From positions 69,622 to 133,621 of the forward strand of contig NZ_JAZDCH010000009.1 of the NCBI RefSeq assembly GCF_036311905.1: 64,000 bases of DNA, in the 5' to 3' direction. Source of the DNA: Brachybacterium sp036311905. GTDB taxonomy: Bacteria > Actinomycetota > Actinomycetes > Actinomycetales > Dermabacteraceae. The notes beneath the pieces were generated by a model. The model was not told the origin of the DNA, did no database searches, and saw nothing but the letters and a program-made list of their open reading frames with translations. A program made the translations under genes and the position numbers. Shown piece after piece: positions 7,707-16,900 of the stretch. How positions within the stretch are numbered: position 1 is the stretch's first letter; each line of letters opens with the position of its first letter.

Positions 7707-9541
7707 CCCCAGACCTCCTCGGCCTCGACTCCGACCAGGAGCCACGGACGACCGGCCCCCAGATCCGGTTGCGGGTTCGACGGGAGCGGCGTGACACTCA
7801 GGACGAGACTCTGCTCCGACTGCTCGACGGTATAGAGCGGGCCGATGGTGTCCGCCGTCATCTCCTCGCGTTCCAGGATGCGGATCTGCAGAGGCCCGTC
7901 ACCACGCTCACCACGGGCATGCTCGAGGACCTGCAGGACTGCCGGCGCAGAGGGCCCAGCATCCTCATCACTCGCCTCCTGCAGGGAGAGGCGAGCGCCG
8001 GTCCGGGCCAGCACCACGAGATCGGCGTCGGTGGGGTGGAGGACTCTGAGCGGGCCCTCCAGAGGGCTGCCGTCGATCAGCACAATCGGCGAGACCGGGT
8101 GGCCCTCCAGTGCACCGAGCAGCTCCGCCGGCGGCGCAGGGTCGACGAGCACCTCGCGGCCCGGGGCCTCTCCAGGGGTGAGGGCGAGCGCACGGAGACC
8201 CTGCGCTTCCGGATCGGGCAGCTCCTCGGCGTCCTCGAGGCCCGGGGCGGCTCCCGCGCCGGTCAGCACCACGGGCGCGGTAGTCTCCCGCATCGTCAGG
8301 CCGGTCCTCGCGAGGGCGTGGCGGAGGTCTGCGGGATCGCTAGCCGGGAGAGCGCGCATCTCATCGCGACGCATCAGCAGGTGGGAGAGCCGCAGATCGC
8401 GCGGAGCATAGACCTCAGGCAGACCCTCCGACAGGAGCCGGACCTCACGGCCGTGCACGCCTGCCGCTCCCTCCGCGAGGGCCAGCAGCAGTCGCTCGGT
8501 CCTCTCCAGGGGGAGGATCTCGCCGGCACGCACGACCGCGACATGGACACCGTGGCTCGCAGCGAGCGCCGTCTGCAGGATGTCGTCGCTCTCAGCCACC
8601 GGAACGTCGCGCACGCGAGAGTCCGCGATCGGAGCAGAGAGCGGTGAGGAGCCCCGGCGTGCCACGAGGACCTCCAGGTCCCGCACCGTCTGCGCGAGGG
8701 CGGTCGCGATCGTCCGCTCGGCAGGCGCGTCGTCCGCGCCGAGGATCACGATGCTCACGAGCGGGCGCGCGGAAGGGAGCGGCGCACTCGTGGCGCGCAG
8801 GTTCCGAGCGACGGTGAGGTCGGAATCGACCAGTCGACGGTTCCGGCGTATGGCCTCGCGACCGGCGTCGGTCGCGCTCGCCGCGGAGATCGTCGGCGCG
8901 TGCCACATATGGAACATCCGGGCCCGCGGCTCGTCGACCCAGTGCGTCCGCCAGCCGGCGCGCCGCGCACGGCGGGCGAAGTCGATGTCCTCGCGCCCAT
9001 AGGTGTGCAGACGCTCGTCGAAGCCGTGCAGGCGCGTGAAGCCGTCGCGGTCGATCGCCATCATCCCGCCCATGCCCCAGCGGGGACGCAGCCGGCTGCT
9101 CCGCTCGAGGGCCGCCCAGTCGATGCGATCGGGCTCGTCGAAGGTCTCCTCCGGAACGGACTCCGGCAGGTCTCGGCACTGGAGGAACAGCGCGCACCGG
9201 CCCGCGGCGGCATGCTGCGCGTGCACGACCTCGAGAGTGCCGGGGGAGAAGAGCATGTCGGCATCGGTCGAGATCAGCAGATCGCCGTCGGCGACCGCGA
9301 AGCCCGCGTTCAGCGCACGCGAACGCGACCAGACCGGGTCACCCGGCGTGTGCACCCAGCGGGCGCCGGAGTCCTCGGCCACGGCCCTCGAGGCGCTGGG
9401 ATCCGCGCTCCCGTAGTCGGAGATGATGATCTCTCCGCCCGTGGCGCCGAGCGCCCGGTGCAGGCTCGAGACCGAGCGCCGCAGGCGTTCGACGCCCCAG
9501 TCACGAAAACCGATCACCACGGACATCTCCGGTGCGGACAT
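7703..9541 (-). CDS. Family 2 glycosyltransferase with GT7-type C-motif, module B
   Basis: A 612-residue protein. The N-terminal GT2 domain (about 6-240) shows MSVVIGFRDWGVERL, IIISDYGSADPS, the DxD-like STDADMLFSP, then the chondroitin-polymerase/GT7-C block WGMGGMMAIDRDGF...GREDIDFARRARRAG that lines the acceptor/donor pocket. A second, weaker GT2-like segment starts at about residue 255 (PLVSIVILGADDAPAERTI) and lacks a clear DxD, so it may be degenerate. No transmembrane helices. The start lies 2 bp after the stop of the upstream gene, and its own stop overlaps the 208-residue gene. It mirrors the gene at 3311-4666 but is longer. A second start at residue 6 is possible. Confidence 0.85.
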   Translation of the reverse strand: MSAPEMSVVIGFRDWGVERLRRSVSSLHRALGATGGEIIISDYGSADPSASRAVAEDSGARWVHTPGDPVWSRSRALNAGFAVADGDLLISTDADMLFSPGTLEVVHAQHAAAGRCALFLQCRDLPESVPEETFDEPDRIDWAALERSSRLRPRWGMGGMMAIDRDGFTRLHGFDERLHTYGREDIDFARRARRAGWRTHWVDEPRARMFHMWHAPTISAASATDAGREAIRRNRRLVDSDLTVARNLRATSAPLPSARPLVSIVILGADDAPAERTIATALAQTVRDLEVLVARRGSSPLSAPIADSRVRDVPVAESDDILQTALAASHGVHVAVVRAGEILPLERTERLLLALAEGAAGVHGREVRLLSEGLPEVYAPRDLRLSHLLMRRDEMRALPASDPADLRHALARTGLTMRETTAPVVLTGAGAAPGLEDAEELPDPEAQGLRALALTPGEAPGREVLVDPAPPAELLGALEGHPVSPIVLIDGSPLEGPLRVLHPTDADLVVLARTGARLSLQEASDEDAGPSAPAVLQVLEHARGERGDGPLQIRILEREEMTADTIGPLYTVEQSEQSLVLSVTPLPSNPQPDLGAGRPWLLVGVEAEEVWG

Positions 9542-9543
9542 GC

Positions 9544-10086
9544 TCAGGCCTCCGTCGCGAGGATCAGGGACGGGACGCCGCCGAGGTCGGTCTCGAGGCA
9601 GCAGTCCAGGACATGGGTCGGGGCGTCAGCGGGACGGGGGCGGAGTCGCAGGCGGAGGATCCGCGCCGCCGACGGGACGGTGAGGGGCGCAGTCCGGACG
9701 ATGCCGGCTCCCGGGGTCGGAGGGGCGTAGCGGTAGAAGCAGCGATGCGCCTCGGACCACGTCAGCGAATCGTCGTCGAGCGTCAGGTCCGGATCCTCCG
9801 GCAGATCGAAGAGGAGGATCAGGGCGCGCCGCACGATCTCGCCGTCGGCTCGCAGCACCGGGGTGACCGGGGCATCGTGGCCCGGGAGCCGAAAGCCGAA
9901 TGCCGTGACCGCCACATCCACCCCCTGTCCCGTGCCCGTCGACCTCCCGACGAGCACTGCGTCCCCGAGATCGTACCGGCCGGTCGTGGCCGATACAGTA
10001 GACCCTGGGAGCGATCCGACAATTCCCCCGTCATCCGCCCCGCATCGACATGAGGGGGCTGAGAGAGGCGGGCAGACCGATTCCAC
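9544..10086 (-). CDS. Small protein of unknown function, first gene of module B
   Basis: A frame of 180 residues from a GTG at 10086. It is soluble, strand-rich (DVAVTAFGFRLPG, ALILLFDLPEDPDLTLD, ARILRLRLRPRP) and of no recognised family. It takes the position equivalent to the 142-residue gene at 2886-3314. The start is uncertain: from 10086 it overlaps the divergent GT4 gene (10050) by 37 bp, while the GTG at 9957, preceded by CTCGGGGAC, removes the overlap but cuts the GRY motif shared with the module A protein. TACTGT and TACGAT boxes lie within this stretch on the minus strand. Possible partner of the following GT2 enzyme. Confidence 0.6.
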   Translation of the reverse strand: MESVCPPLSAPSCRCGADDGGIVGSLPGSTVSATTGRYDLGDAVLVGRSTGTGQGVDVAVTAFGFRLPGHDAPVTPVLRADGEIVRRALILLFDLPEDPDLTLDDDSLTWSEAHRCFYRYAPPTPGAGIVRTAPLTVPSAARILRLRLRPRPADAPTHVLDCCLETDLGGVPSLILATEA

Positions 10087-11873
10087 CGGTGCACGCCATA
10101 CTCCGCAACGCGCGGCTCCTCGGGCAGTCCGCGCTCGGCCACCTCGTCGACGACCCCGCGCTGCTGGTGATCCAGGTGAGCCGCCGGCTGCCGCTCGGAG
10201 TCCGCACCCGCGGGGGCCGGATGCTGCAGGGGGTCGGGCGCGCCGTACCGCGGGGGAGAGGAGTCGCCGCCCTCGGAGCGGTGATGGCGGGGCGCCCGTC
10301 GGGCGCCCTCGAGCTGCTGGAGTGTCCTGATCGACGGCCGGCCGGGCCGTTCGAGGCGGAGGTCGCGGTGCTCCTCGACCGGGAGGATCTGGTCGCGGAC
10401 ACCGCGCGGGCTTCGACGCGCGCCCGGGCCGCCTGGTCCGCCGGACGGCTCGGCGAGGCGGTGGCGATCCTCGAGGAGGCCGGGCACGGCGACACAGTGC
10501 AGGCGCGCCGGCTCCGCAGCGAGATCGCGCTCATGACCGCCGGCGCCGACGCCGTCGCCGCCCGGGCCCCGCGAGAGACGGCCGCGTCGCCGGACTCCGC
10601 GGGCCAGCCGCTGACCGTGCTCCACCTGATCACCAACTCGCTGCCCCATACGCAGTCGGGGTACGCGCTGCGCACCCACAACATCCTCACCCACCTCGCC
10701 CGCCACGGCATCCACTCGGTGGCCCTGACCCGAACCGGCTACCCGGTGATGGTCGGCAAGGTGCTCGCCGCCGACGAGGACGTTGTCGACGGCACCCGCT
10801 ACGTCCGCGCCCTCCCGCCCTCGCTCGCGGCCACCCCCGCCGAGCGGCTCGAGCAGGAGGTCGAGGCGGCCCTGCGTCTCGTGGAGGAGCTCCGGCCCGA
10901 TGTCCTGCACGCGACGACCGACTATCGCAACGCCCTCGTGGCCCGTGCGGTGAGCCGGGCGACCGGCATCCCCTGGGTCTTCGAGGTCCGCGGGTTGATG
11001 GAGCAGACCTGGATCGCGTCTCGGGCCACCCCCGAGGCGCGCGAGAGCGCCGCCGCCTCCGAGAAGGTGCGCCTCCTCGCGGCCCGCGAGGGGGAGCTCG
11101 CGCGGCAGGCCGGTGCCGTGGTGACGCTCAGCCGCACCATGGCCGAGGTGCTCGAGCAGCGAGGCGTCGACCCCGCGCGCATCACCTTGGTCCCCAACGG
11201 GGTCGACGAGGCGCTGCTCGCCCTCGACCTCAGCCCGGCCGAGGCGCGGCACACGGTCGGCCTGGATCTGCCGCCGGACGCGTTCGTGGTCGGTGCCGTC
11301 AGCGCCCTCGTCGACTACGAGGGCTTCGATGTGCTGCTCCGCGCCGCGGCCGCGATCATCGACCGAGACGACGCACCTGTCGCCGGGACGCTGCACGTGG
11401 TGCTCGTAGGCGACGGGGTCTCCGCCCCCGGGCTCATGCAGCTCGCCGACGAGCTCGGCATCTCAGTCCGCGTCCACCTGCCGGGCAGGGTCCCGCGCGA
11501 GCAGGCACGCACCTGGGTCCAGGCCCTCGACGCGGTGGTCGTGCCGCGCCGCGACGTGGACGTCGCCCGCACCGTCACCCCGCAGAAGCCGGTAGAGGCA
11601 CTCGCCCTCGCGAGGCCCGTCGTGATCAGCGACCTCCCCGCCCTTCGCGAGACCATCACCGGGGACGACGGGACCCTGCACGGGGAGATCTTCCCCGCCG
11701 GCGACCACGAACGGCTCGCGGACGTGCTCTGCGAGCTCGCGGCAGACCCTGCGCGAGGAACCGGTCACTCCCGGACGGGCCGCGCCACCGTCGCGGACCG
11801 CACCTGGCCCGCATTGATGAGACGATACGAGCGGGTGTATCGCACGTTGTCCGACGATCGGTCTGCGACGTGA
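10050..11873 (+). CDS. Family 4 glycosyltransferase with helical N-terminal region
   Basis: A 607-residue protein. From about residue 188 (LTVLHLITNSLPHTQSGYALRTH) to the end it is a GT-B glycosyltransferase of the GT4 type: TGIPWVFEVRGLMEQTW, ITLVPNGVD, and KPVEALALARPVVISD as the nucleotide-sugar E-x7-E-like helix. The first approximately 185 residues are an alpha-helical, Arg/Ala-rich region of unknown role. The GT part is paralogous to the GT4 enzyme at 33247-34707 (shared SGYAxRTH, VFEVRGL/VYEVRGL and VPNGVD blocks). TACAGT at 9994-9999 could be its -10 box. The ATG at 10050 overlaps the opposite-strand start; a GTG at 10089 is an alternative. Confidence 0.85.
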   Translation: MRGLREAGRPIPPVHAILRNARLLGQSALGHLVDDPALLVIQVSRRLPLGVRTRGGRMLQGVGRAVPRGRGVAALGAVMAGRPSGALELLECPDRRPAGPFEAEVAVLLDREDLVADTARASTRARAAWSAGRLGEAVAILEEAGHGDTVQARRLRSEIALMTAGADAVAARAPRETAASPDSAGQPLTVLHLITNSLPHTQSGYALRTHNILTHLARHGIHSVALTRTGYPVMVGKVLAADEDVVDGTRYVRALPPSLAATPAERLEQEVEAALRLVEELRPDVLHATTDYRNALVARAVSRATGIPWVFEVRGLMEQTWIASRATPEARESAAASEKVRLLAAREGELARQAGAVVTLSRTMAEVLEQRGVDPARITLVPNGVDEALLALDLSPAEARHTVGLDLPPDAFVVGAVSALVDYEGFDVLLRAAAAIIDRDDAPVAGTLHVVLVGDGVSAPGLMQLADELGISVRVHLPGRVPREQARTWVQALDAVVVPRRDVDVARTVTPQKPVEALALARPVVISDLPALRETITGDDGTLHGEIFPAGDHERLADVLCELAADPARGTGHSRTGRATVADRTWPALMRRYERVYRTLSDDRSAT

Positions 11874-11961
11874 TCCGAGGGGACGAGCTGAGCGCACCCG
11901 CACGCAGTCGTCCCCGGAACGCAGCGGCAGCCCTGTGCCGCCGACCCCCTGAGAGGCACCC

Positions 11962-13125
11962 ATGGCCCTGCGCATCATGACCATCTACGGCACGCGCCCC
12001 GAGGCGATCAAGGTCGCCCCGATTATCAAGGCGATCGACGCCGCGGAGGATCTGGAGTCGATCACCGTGGTGACCGGGCAGCACCGCGAGATGCTCGACC
12101 AGGTCAACACGATGTTCGAGATCGTCCCGGATCATGACCTCGACATTATGAGCAGCGGACAGTCCCTCAACGGCATCGTGGCCAAGGTGATCACCGGGGT
12201 GGACGACATCCTCGAGCGCGAGGCGCCCGATGCCGTGATCGTCCAGGGAGACACCTCCACGGTCATGGGCGCGGCCGTTGCGTCCTTCAACCGGCAGATC
12301 CCCGTGATCCACCTCGAGGCCGGCCTGCGCTCGGGCGATATCAACTCCCCGTTCCCGGAGGAGGCGAACCGGAAGCTCACGAGCCAGATCGCCGCCCTGC
12401 ACCTCGCCCCCACCTCCACCAGCAAGGCCAATCTCACGCGCGAGGACGTGCGGGAGAACGACATCGTCGTCACCGGCAACAGCGTCATCGACACCCTGAT
12501 GTTCGCGACGGAGAACCTCCGCGTGCCCTTCTCGGACGAGCGCCTCGAGCAGCTCCGCGACGCGAAGGAGGCCGGCACCGGCGGGCGGGTCCTGCTCGTG
12601 ACCGCGCATCGCCGCGAGAACCTCGGCGACGCCATGGAGGGCATCGGCGAGGCAGTCGCCGAGCTCGCCCGCAAGCACCCGGACCTCACCGTGGTCTTCC
12701 CGATCCACAAGAACCCGAAGGTCCGCAAGGCGATCCGTCCCGCCGTCAAGGGGGTCGAGAACGTGCTCCTCATCGAGCCCCTCGCCTACGCCGAGTTCAC
12801 CCAGCTCCTGAGCCTCGCGGACCTCGTGCTCACCGACTCCGGCGGCGTGCAGGAGGAGGCTCCCAGCCTCGGCAAGCCCGTGCTCGTCATGCGTGAGAAC
12901 ACCGAACGCCCCGAGGCGGTCGTCGCCGGCACCGTGAAGCTCATCGGCACCCACCGCCAGCGCCTCGTCGACGAGGTCTCCCTGCTGCTCGACTCCCCCG
13001 AGGCCTACGCCGGGATGGCCAATGCCGTGAACCCCTACGGGGACGGACAGGCCGCGGCGCGCACCCTCGAGGCGATCCGCTGGAAGTTCCTCGGCGGCGA
13101 CCGTCCCGCGGATTTCTCCGCCTAA
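11962..13125 (+). CDS. wecB: UDP-N-acetylglucosamine 2-epimerase (non-hydrolysing)
   Basis: A 387-residue protein of standard family length. It converts UDP-GlcNAc to UDP-ManNAc reversibly. Visible motifs are IYGTRPEAIKVAP at the N-terminus, VVTGQHREMLDQV, VIVQGDTSTVMGAA, VIHLEAGLRSGD, the VTAHRRENLGD segment near residue 213 and LTDSGGVQEEAPSLGKP near residue 294, all characteristic of WecB/MnaA with its GT-B-like fold. GAGAGG lies 7 nt before the ATG. It pairs functionally with the UDP-ManNAc dehydrogenase at 26948-28201 to give UDP-ManNAcA, although the two genes are about 14 kb apart. The hydrolysing type (NeuC) is unlikely given the full-length match. Confidence 0.95.
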   Translation: MALRIMTIYGTRPEAIKVAPIIKAIDAAEDLESITVVTGQHREMLDQVNTMFEIVPDHDLDIMSSGQSLNGIVAKVITGVDDILEREAPDAVIVQGDTSTVMGAAVASFNRQIPVIHLEAGLRSGDINSPFPEEANRKLTSQIAALHLAPTSTSKANLTREDVRENDIVVTGNSVIDTLMFATENLRVPFSDERLEQLRDAKEAGTGGRVLLVTAHRRENLGDAMEGIGEAVAELARKHPDLTVVFPIHKNPKVRKAIRPAVKGVENVLLIEPLAYAEFTQLLSLADLVLTDSGGVQEEAPSLGKPVLVMRENTERPEAVVAGTVKLIGTHRQRLVDEVSLLLDSPEAYAGMANAVNPYGDGQAAARTLEAIRWKFLGGDRPADFSA

Positions 13126-13146
13126 GCGGGCGCCGGGCGCCTGCCA

Positions 13147-13152
13147 TAGAAT
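13147..13152 (+). promoter_or_regulatory. Putative -10 box for the DUF6270-like gene
   Basis: TAGAAT in the 72-bp gap after wecB would place a transcription start near 13159. GAGGTG (6 nt before the ATG at 13198) supplies the ribosome-binding site. There is no strong -35 box. Confidence 0.4.
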
Positions 13153-13197
13153 CGGGCGGTTCCTCCGCTTCTCGACCCCACGACCCGAGGTGCATCC

Positions 13198-13950
13198 ATG
13201 ACGTCGCCCGCCCCTGACGCGGCCCCCCGCATCGCGATCCTCGGCAGCTGCGTGACCCGGGACGCCTTCGACCATGAGGACGCGCGACGATTCAAGCTCG
13301 TCTCCTCCGTGGAGCGGACAGCGCTCGGAAGTTTCATGGGGCGACGAACCCAGGTGCTGCAGCCGGACTACGACAAGATCACCTCGGACGCCCAGCGGAG
13401 GACGGTCCAGGACGACATCGCGAAGCAGGGGCGGCTGCGGCTGCGGAAGCTCCGCTTCGATGCCCTCGTCGTCGATCTCATCGACGAGAGGCTGCCGGTG
13501 GCGCGCTTTGCCGATGGCGGGACCGCGACGGTGTCGAGCGAGTTCCGACAGCTGAGCACCCCGATCTCGCAGTACACGAAGGTGCTGCCGTACACGGAGC
13601 AGGCCTTCGACCGCTGGCGGGCCGGATGGACGTCTCTCCTCGACCTGCTCGATCAGATCGGGGCGCGACACAAGGTCGTCGTCCACCGCGCTCACTGGGT
13701 GGTCCGTGCGACCGACGGTCGGGCCAGCGTCGACGATCCGGAGACCGTCTACGCTGCGAACCGCTGGCTCAACGACGCGTACGAGCACATGGCGAACACC
13801 CTCGAGCCCCATCAGGCGATCGAGGTGCCCACCAGGCGGGTGCTCGCCGACCCCCAGCACCCGCACGGTCTGGCGCCGTTCCATTACACGGCCGAGTACT
13901 ACGCGGAGATCCTCCGCCAGCTGGACGTCTTCCTCGAACGGACTCGCTGA
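13198..13950 (+). CDS. DUF6270-like SGNH-type protein
   Basis: A 250-residue soluble protein beginning with RIAILGSCVTRDAFD (residues 11-25), the opening signature I associate with DUF6270 proteins of actinobacterial and Bacillus glycan loci. A second block, FDALVVDLIDERLPVARF, follows near residue 90. The GSC motif takes the place of the SGNH nucleophile block, with Ser or Cys as a possible nucleophile, and HGLAPFHYTAEYYAEIL near the C-terminus could provide the catalytic His. Function in the family is unknown; an acyl-transfer or esterase role on a surface polymer is an inference. It lies downstream of wecB with its own possible promoter and converges on the secreted propeller gene. Confidence 0.7.
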   Translation: MTSPAPDAAPRIAILGSCVTRDAFDHEDARRFKLVSSVERTALGSFMGRRTQVLQPDYDKITSDAQRRTVQDDIAKQGRLRLRKLRFDALVVDLIDERLPVARFADGGTATVSSEFRQLSTPISQYTKVLPYTEQAFDRWRAGWTSLLDLLDQIGARHKVVVHRAHWVVRATDGRASVDDPETVYAANRWLNDAYEHMANTLEPHQAIEVPTRRVLADPQHPHGLAPFHYTAEYYAEILRQLDVFLERTR

Positions 13951-13977
13951 GCGCCCCGCACCCGCCCGGGCCCCGGT

Positions 13978-16900
13978 TCACGCCGAGAAGTAGCGCACCG
14001 TCCGCACCGTCGGCGTGGTCTCGCCGTCCATTGTGGCAGTCAAGTAGATCGATTGGTTCCCGGATCCCACGTAGACGGGCGGGGCGAACCACATGCCGGA
14101 GCTGTATGTCGGGGCGGTGACCGTTCGGCCACCCACGGTGAGCGTGACGGTCGCGCCGGGCGTCGAGTAGCCGTAGAAGGAGACCATGCCGCTCGGGGTG
14201 GTCGAGCCTGCCGCCGGGGAGGCCAGGGTGGGGGTCTGCACGGGGCTCGAGAAGGACCGCTCGACCGTCACCGGCGCGGAGGTCTGGCCGCCGACGGTCT
14301 GCGTGAGCGTGATGCTCTTCGTCCCCGAGGAGACCGCGATCGGGGGCGCGAACCACATGCCCGAGCTGTACGTGGTCGCCGTGACGCTGCGACCGTCGAA
14401 GGTCAGCGTCACCTCGGCGCCGCGCGTGGCCGTGCCGTAGAAGCTCACCATCCCGGAGGCGGTCGTCGATCCGGCGGCGGGCGAGGTGATCGTCAGCGGG
14501 TCGAAGGCGCTGCGGAAGTAGCGCACCTCCCGGACCGAGGCGCTGGTGATGCCGTCCTTGCTCGCGGTCATCACGATCGCCTGGTTGCCCGTGCCCACCT
14601 GGACCGGGGGCGCGAACCACATACCCGAGCTGTACGTCGTGGCGGTGACCGTGCGGCCGCCCACCGTGAGCGTCACGACGGAGCCGCGCGTGGCGGTCCC
14701 GTAGAAGCTCACCATGCCGGAGGCGGTGGTCGACCCGACGGCGGGGGAGAGCAGCGCCGGATTCTCGACGGGACTCTCGAAGTACCGGGTGGTCGTCACG
14801 GTCGGGCTGGACAGGCCGTCCAGCGTCGCGGTCATCGAGATCGACTGCGTGCCGCTCGGGATCTCCATCCCGTGGGCGAACCACATACCCGAGCTGTAGG
14901 TCGGCACGGTCACCGTGCGACCGCCCGCGGTCACCGTGACCTGCGAGTGCGGATCCGCGGTCCCGTACAGGGTCACGGTGCCCGCCGAGGTGGTGGATCC
15001 CGCGCCCGGGCTGGTCAGCTCCGGCGGCGTGACATCGTTGACGAACTGGTACGTCCCGGTCGCCGTAGGGCTCGTGTACCCGGGGATCGACGCCGTCAGC
15101 GAGACCCGCTGGGAGCCCGCCGGCACGTTCACCGCCGGCGCGAACCACTGCCCCGAGGAGTAGACGGGGGCGGTGACCGTGGTCCCGGCGACGGTGAGGC
15201 GCACCGTCGAGCCGCGCGTGCCGGTGCCGCTGAAGCTCACCTGCCCCGCCGAGTACTCGCCGGAGACCGCATGGGAGGTGATGCTGGGGGTCACGATCGG
15301 GGCGGAGAACTGGAGCGTGGTGGTCGAGGTGCCGCTCGTCTCCCCGCCCAGCTCGGCGACGAGGGACACCGTGCGGGTCCCCGCGGCGATGGTCATCGAC
15401 GGGGAGGTCCAGGTGCCGTCCGTGCGCACCGTCGTGGTCCGGCTCGTGCCGCCGACGGTCACGGTAACGGTCGATCCCGGGGTGCCCTTCCCGCTGAACA
15501 CCGTGGCACCCGGGTAGTACACGCCGTCGGTGGTGTGGCTGCCCAGGATCGGCGTCGCGACGGGCGCCGCGACGGGCAAACGGTAGCGGAACAGGTCGAG
15601 CGAGCCCTTCGCGTAGTACAGGTCGCGGTTGCCGATCACCACCATGTCGGTGATGCCGCCAGTGGCGAGGGTCGTCTTCTCGAAGGTGAGCGGGTTGATG
15701 GCGTACAGGTTGCCGTCCGCCGTCGCGTAGACGATCCCGTCCCGCACGAAGGTCGAGAAGTCGTTCCCGTAGAAGCCGGGGTTGTTGGAGAAGATCATCT
15801 CCTGCTTGATCATCGACAGTCGGCCGGAGGCATCGACCCTCGCGTGAAAGAGGGTGCGGCCCGCGATGCCCCAGAGCGTTCCGTCGGAGGGATCGACCGA
15901 GAGCGCGTTCACCCACGGCACGATCCCTTCGTTCGAGGGGACCAGGGAGGAGAGCACCTTTCCGGTCGAGGGGTCGATCGTGAACAGCCGGGCCTTCGTC
16001 TCGGTCGCCTCGTAGCCGGTGCCGCCGTTGATCGAGGAGCCGGCCACCACGGTGCCGTTCGCGGAGGCGAGCGCGACGACGCTCTGGTTCGCGATCGGGT
16101 TGCGGTACACCCGGGTGGTCGCGCTGTTCGGGGTCCAGACCGTGAAGGCTCCGCCGACGGTGCTCTTCACAGAGACCGAGGCGACGCCGACGGTGCCGTC
16201 CCCGAGGTCCACGAAGTCGAACGGGCGCTCCTGGGAGTTCTTCAGCTCATGGGTGCTGGGGTTCTGCGTGAACACGCCCGTGGCGCCCGTGTACTCGAAC
16301 GGCTTCGCCGGGTCATAGGTCATGAGCTGCGCGCGAGGGTAGCCGCCCATCACCAGCCGGCTCCCGGCGCGGCCGAAGCCCTCGACCTGCGGGAGCCCCT
16401 CGAGCTCGGAGAACGAGGCCTTCGCCGGGTCGTAGACGCGCACGCCCGTCGGGTTCTGGAAGCCGCCCACGTACACCTTGCCGTCGGGGCCGGCGGCGAG
16501 GCTGCGCACCTCGCCGGGCGCCCCCGAGACCTGGGGCTGGGTGTCCTTCTGCCGGCCCGGCCGGGAGGACAGGTTTAGCACCGAGGTGTCGTACAGCCAC
16601 TGCGTGCCGAGAGCGCCGGCGACGGCGAGGCTCGGGTTCGCCCAGCCGGAGAGCTTCGGATCCACCCACACCATGTCCCGCGGGGAGGCCTGAGTCGAGT
16701 AGCCGGTGCGGGCGTAGCGGAGCGTGGTGAGGTCCAGCTCGGCGAGGCCGAAGGAGGACTTCTGGAAGTACACCGTGTCCTCCGTCGGGTGGACGGGGGA
16801 GACGGCGCTGTTGACTCCCGCGATCGTGGTGGAGGCCGGGAGGGCGTTGCCGGAGCCGTCGACCTGGACGGTCTTCGCGAAGGAGCCGGTGGTGGTGTCG

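Noticed and set aside
13981..15564. CRISPR-like regular repeats
   Set aside because: The 264-bp period is in frame and encodes Ig-like domains; there are no short repeats with unique spacers.
14053..16578. Long plus-strand open frame of 841 codons
   Set aside because: It is antisense to the secreted propeller/Ig-repeat gene, is Arg/Gly/His-rich with no fold-like pattern, and is explained by GC-rich codon bias on the opposite strand.
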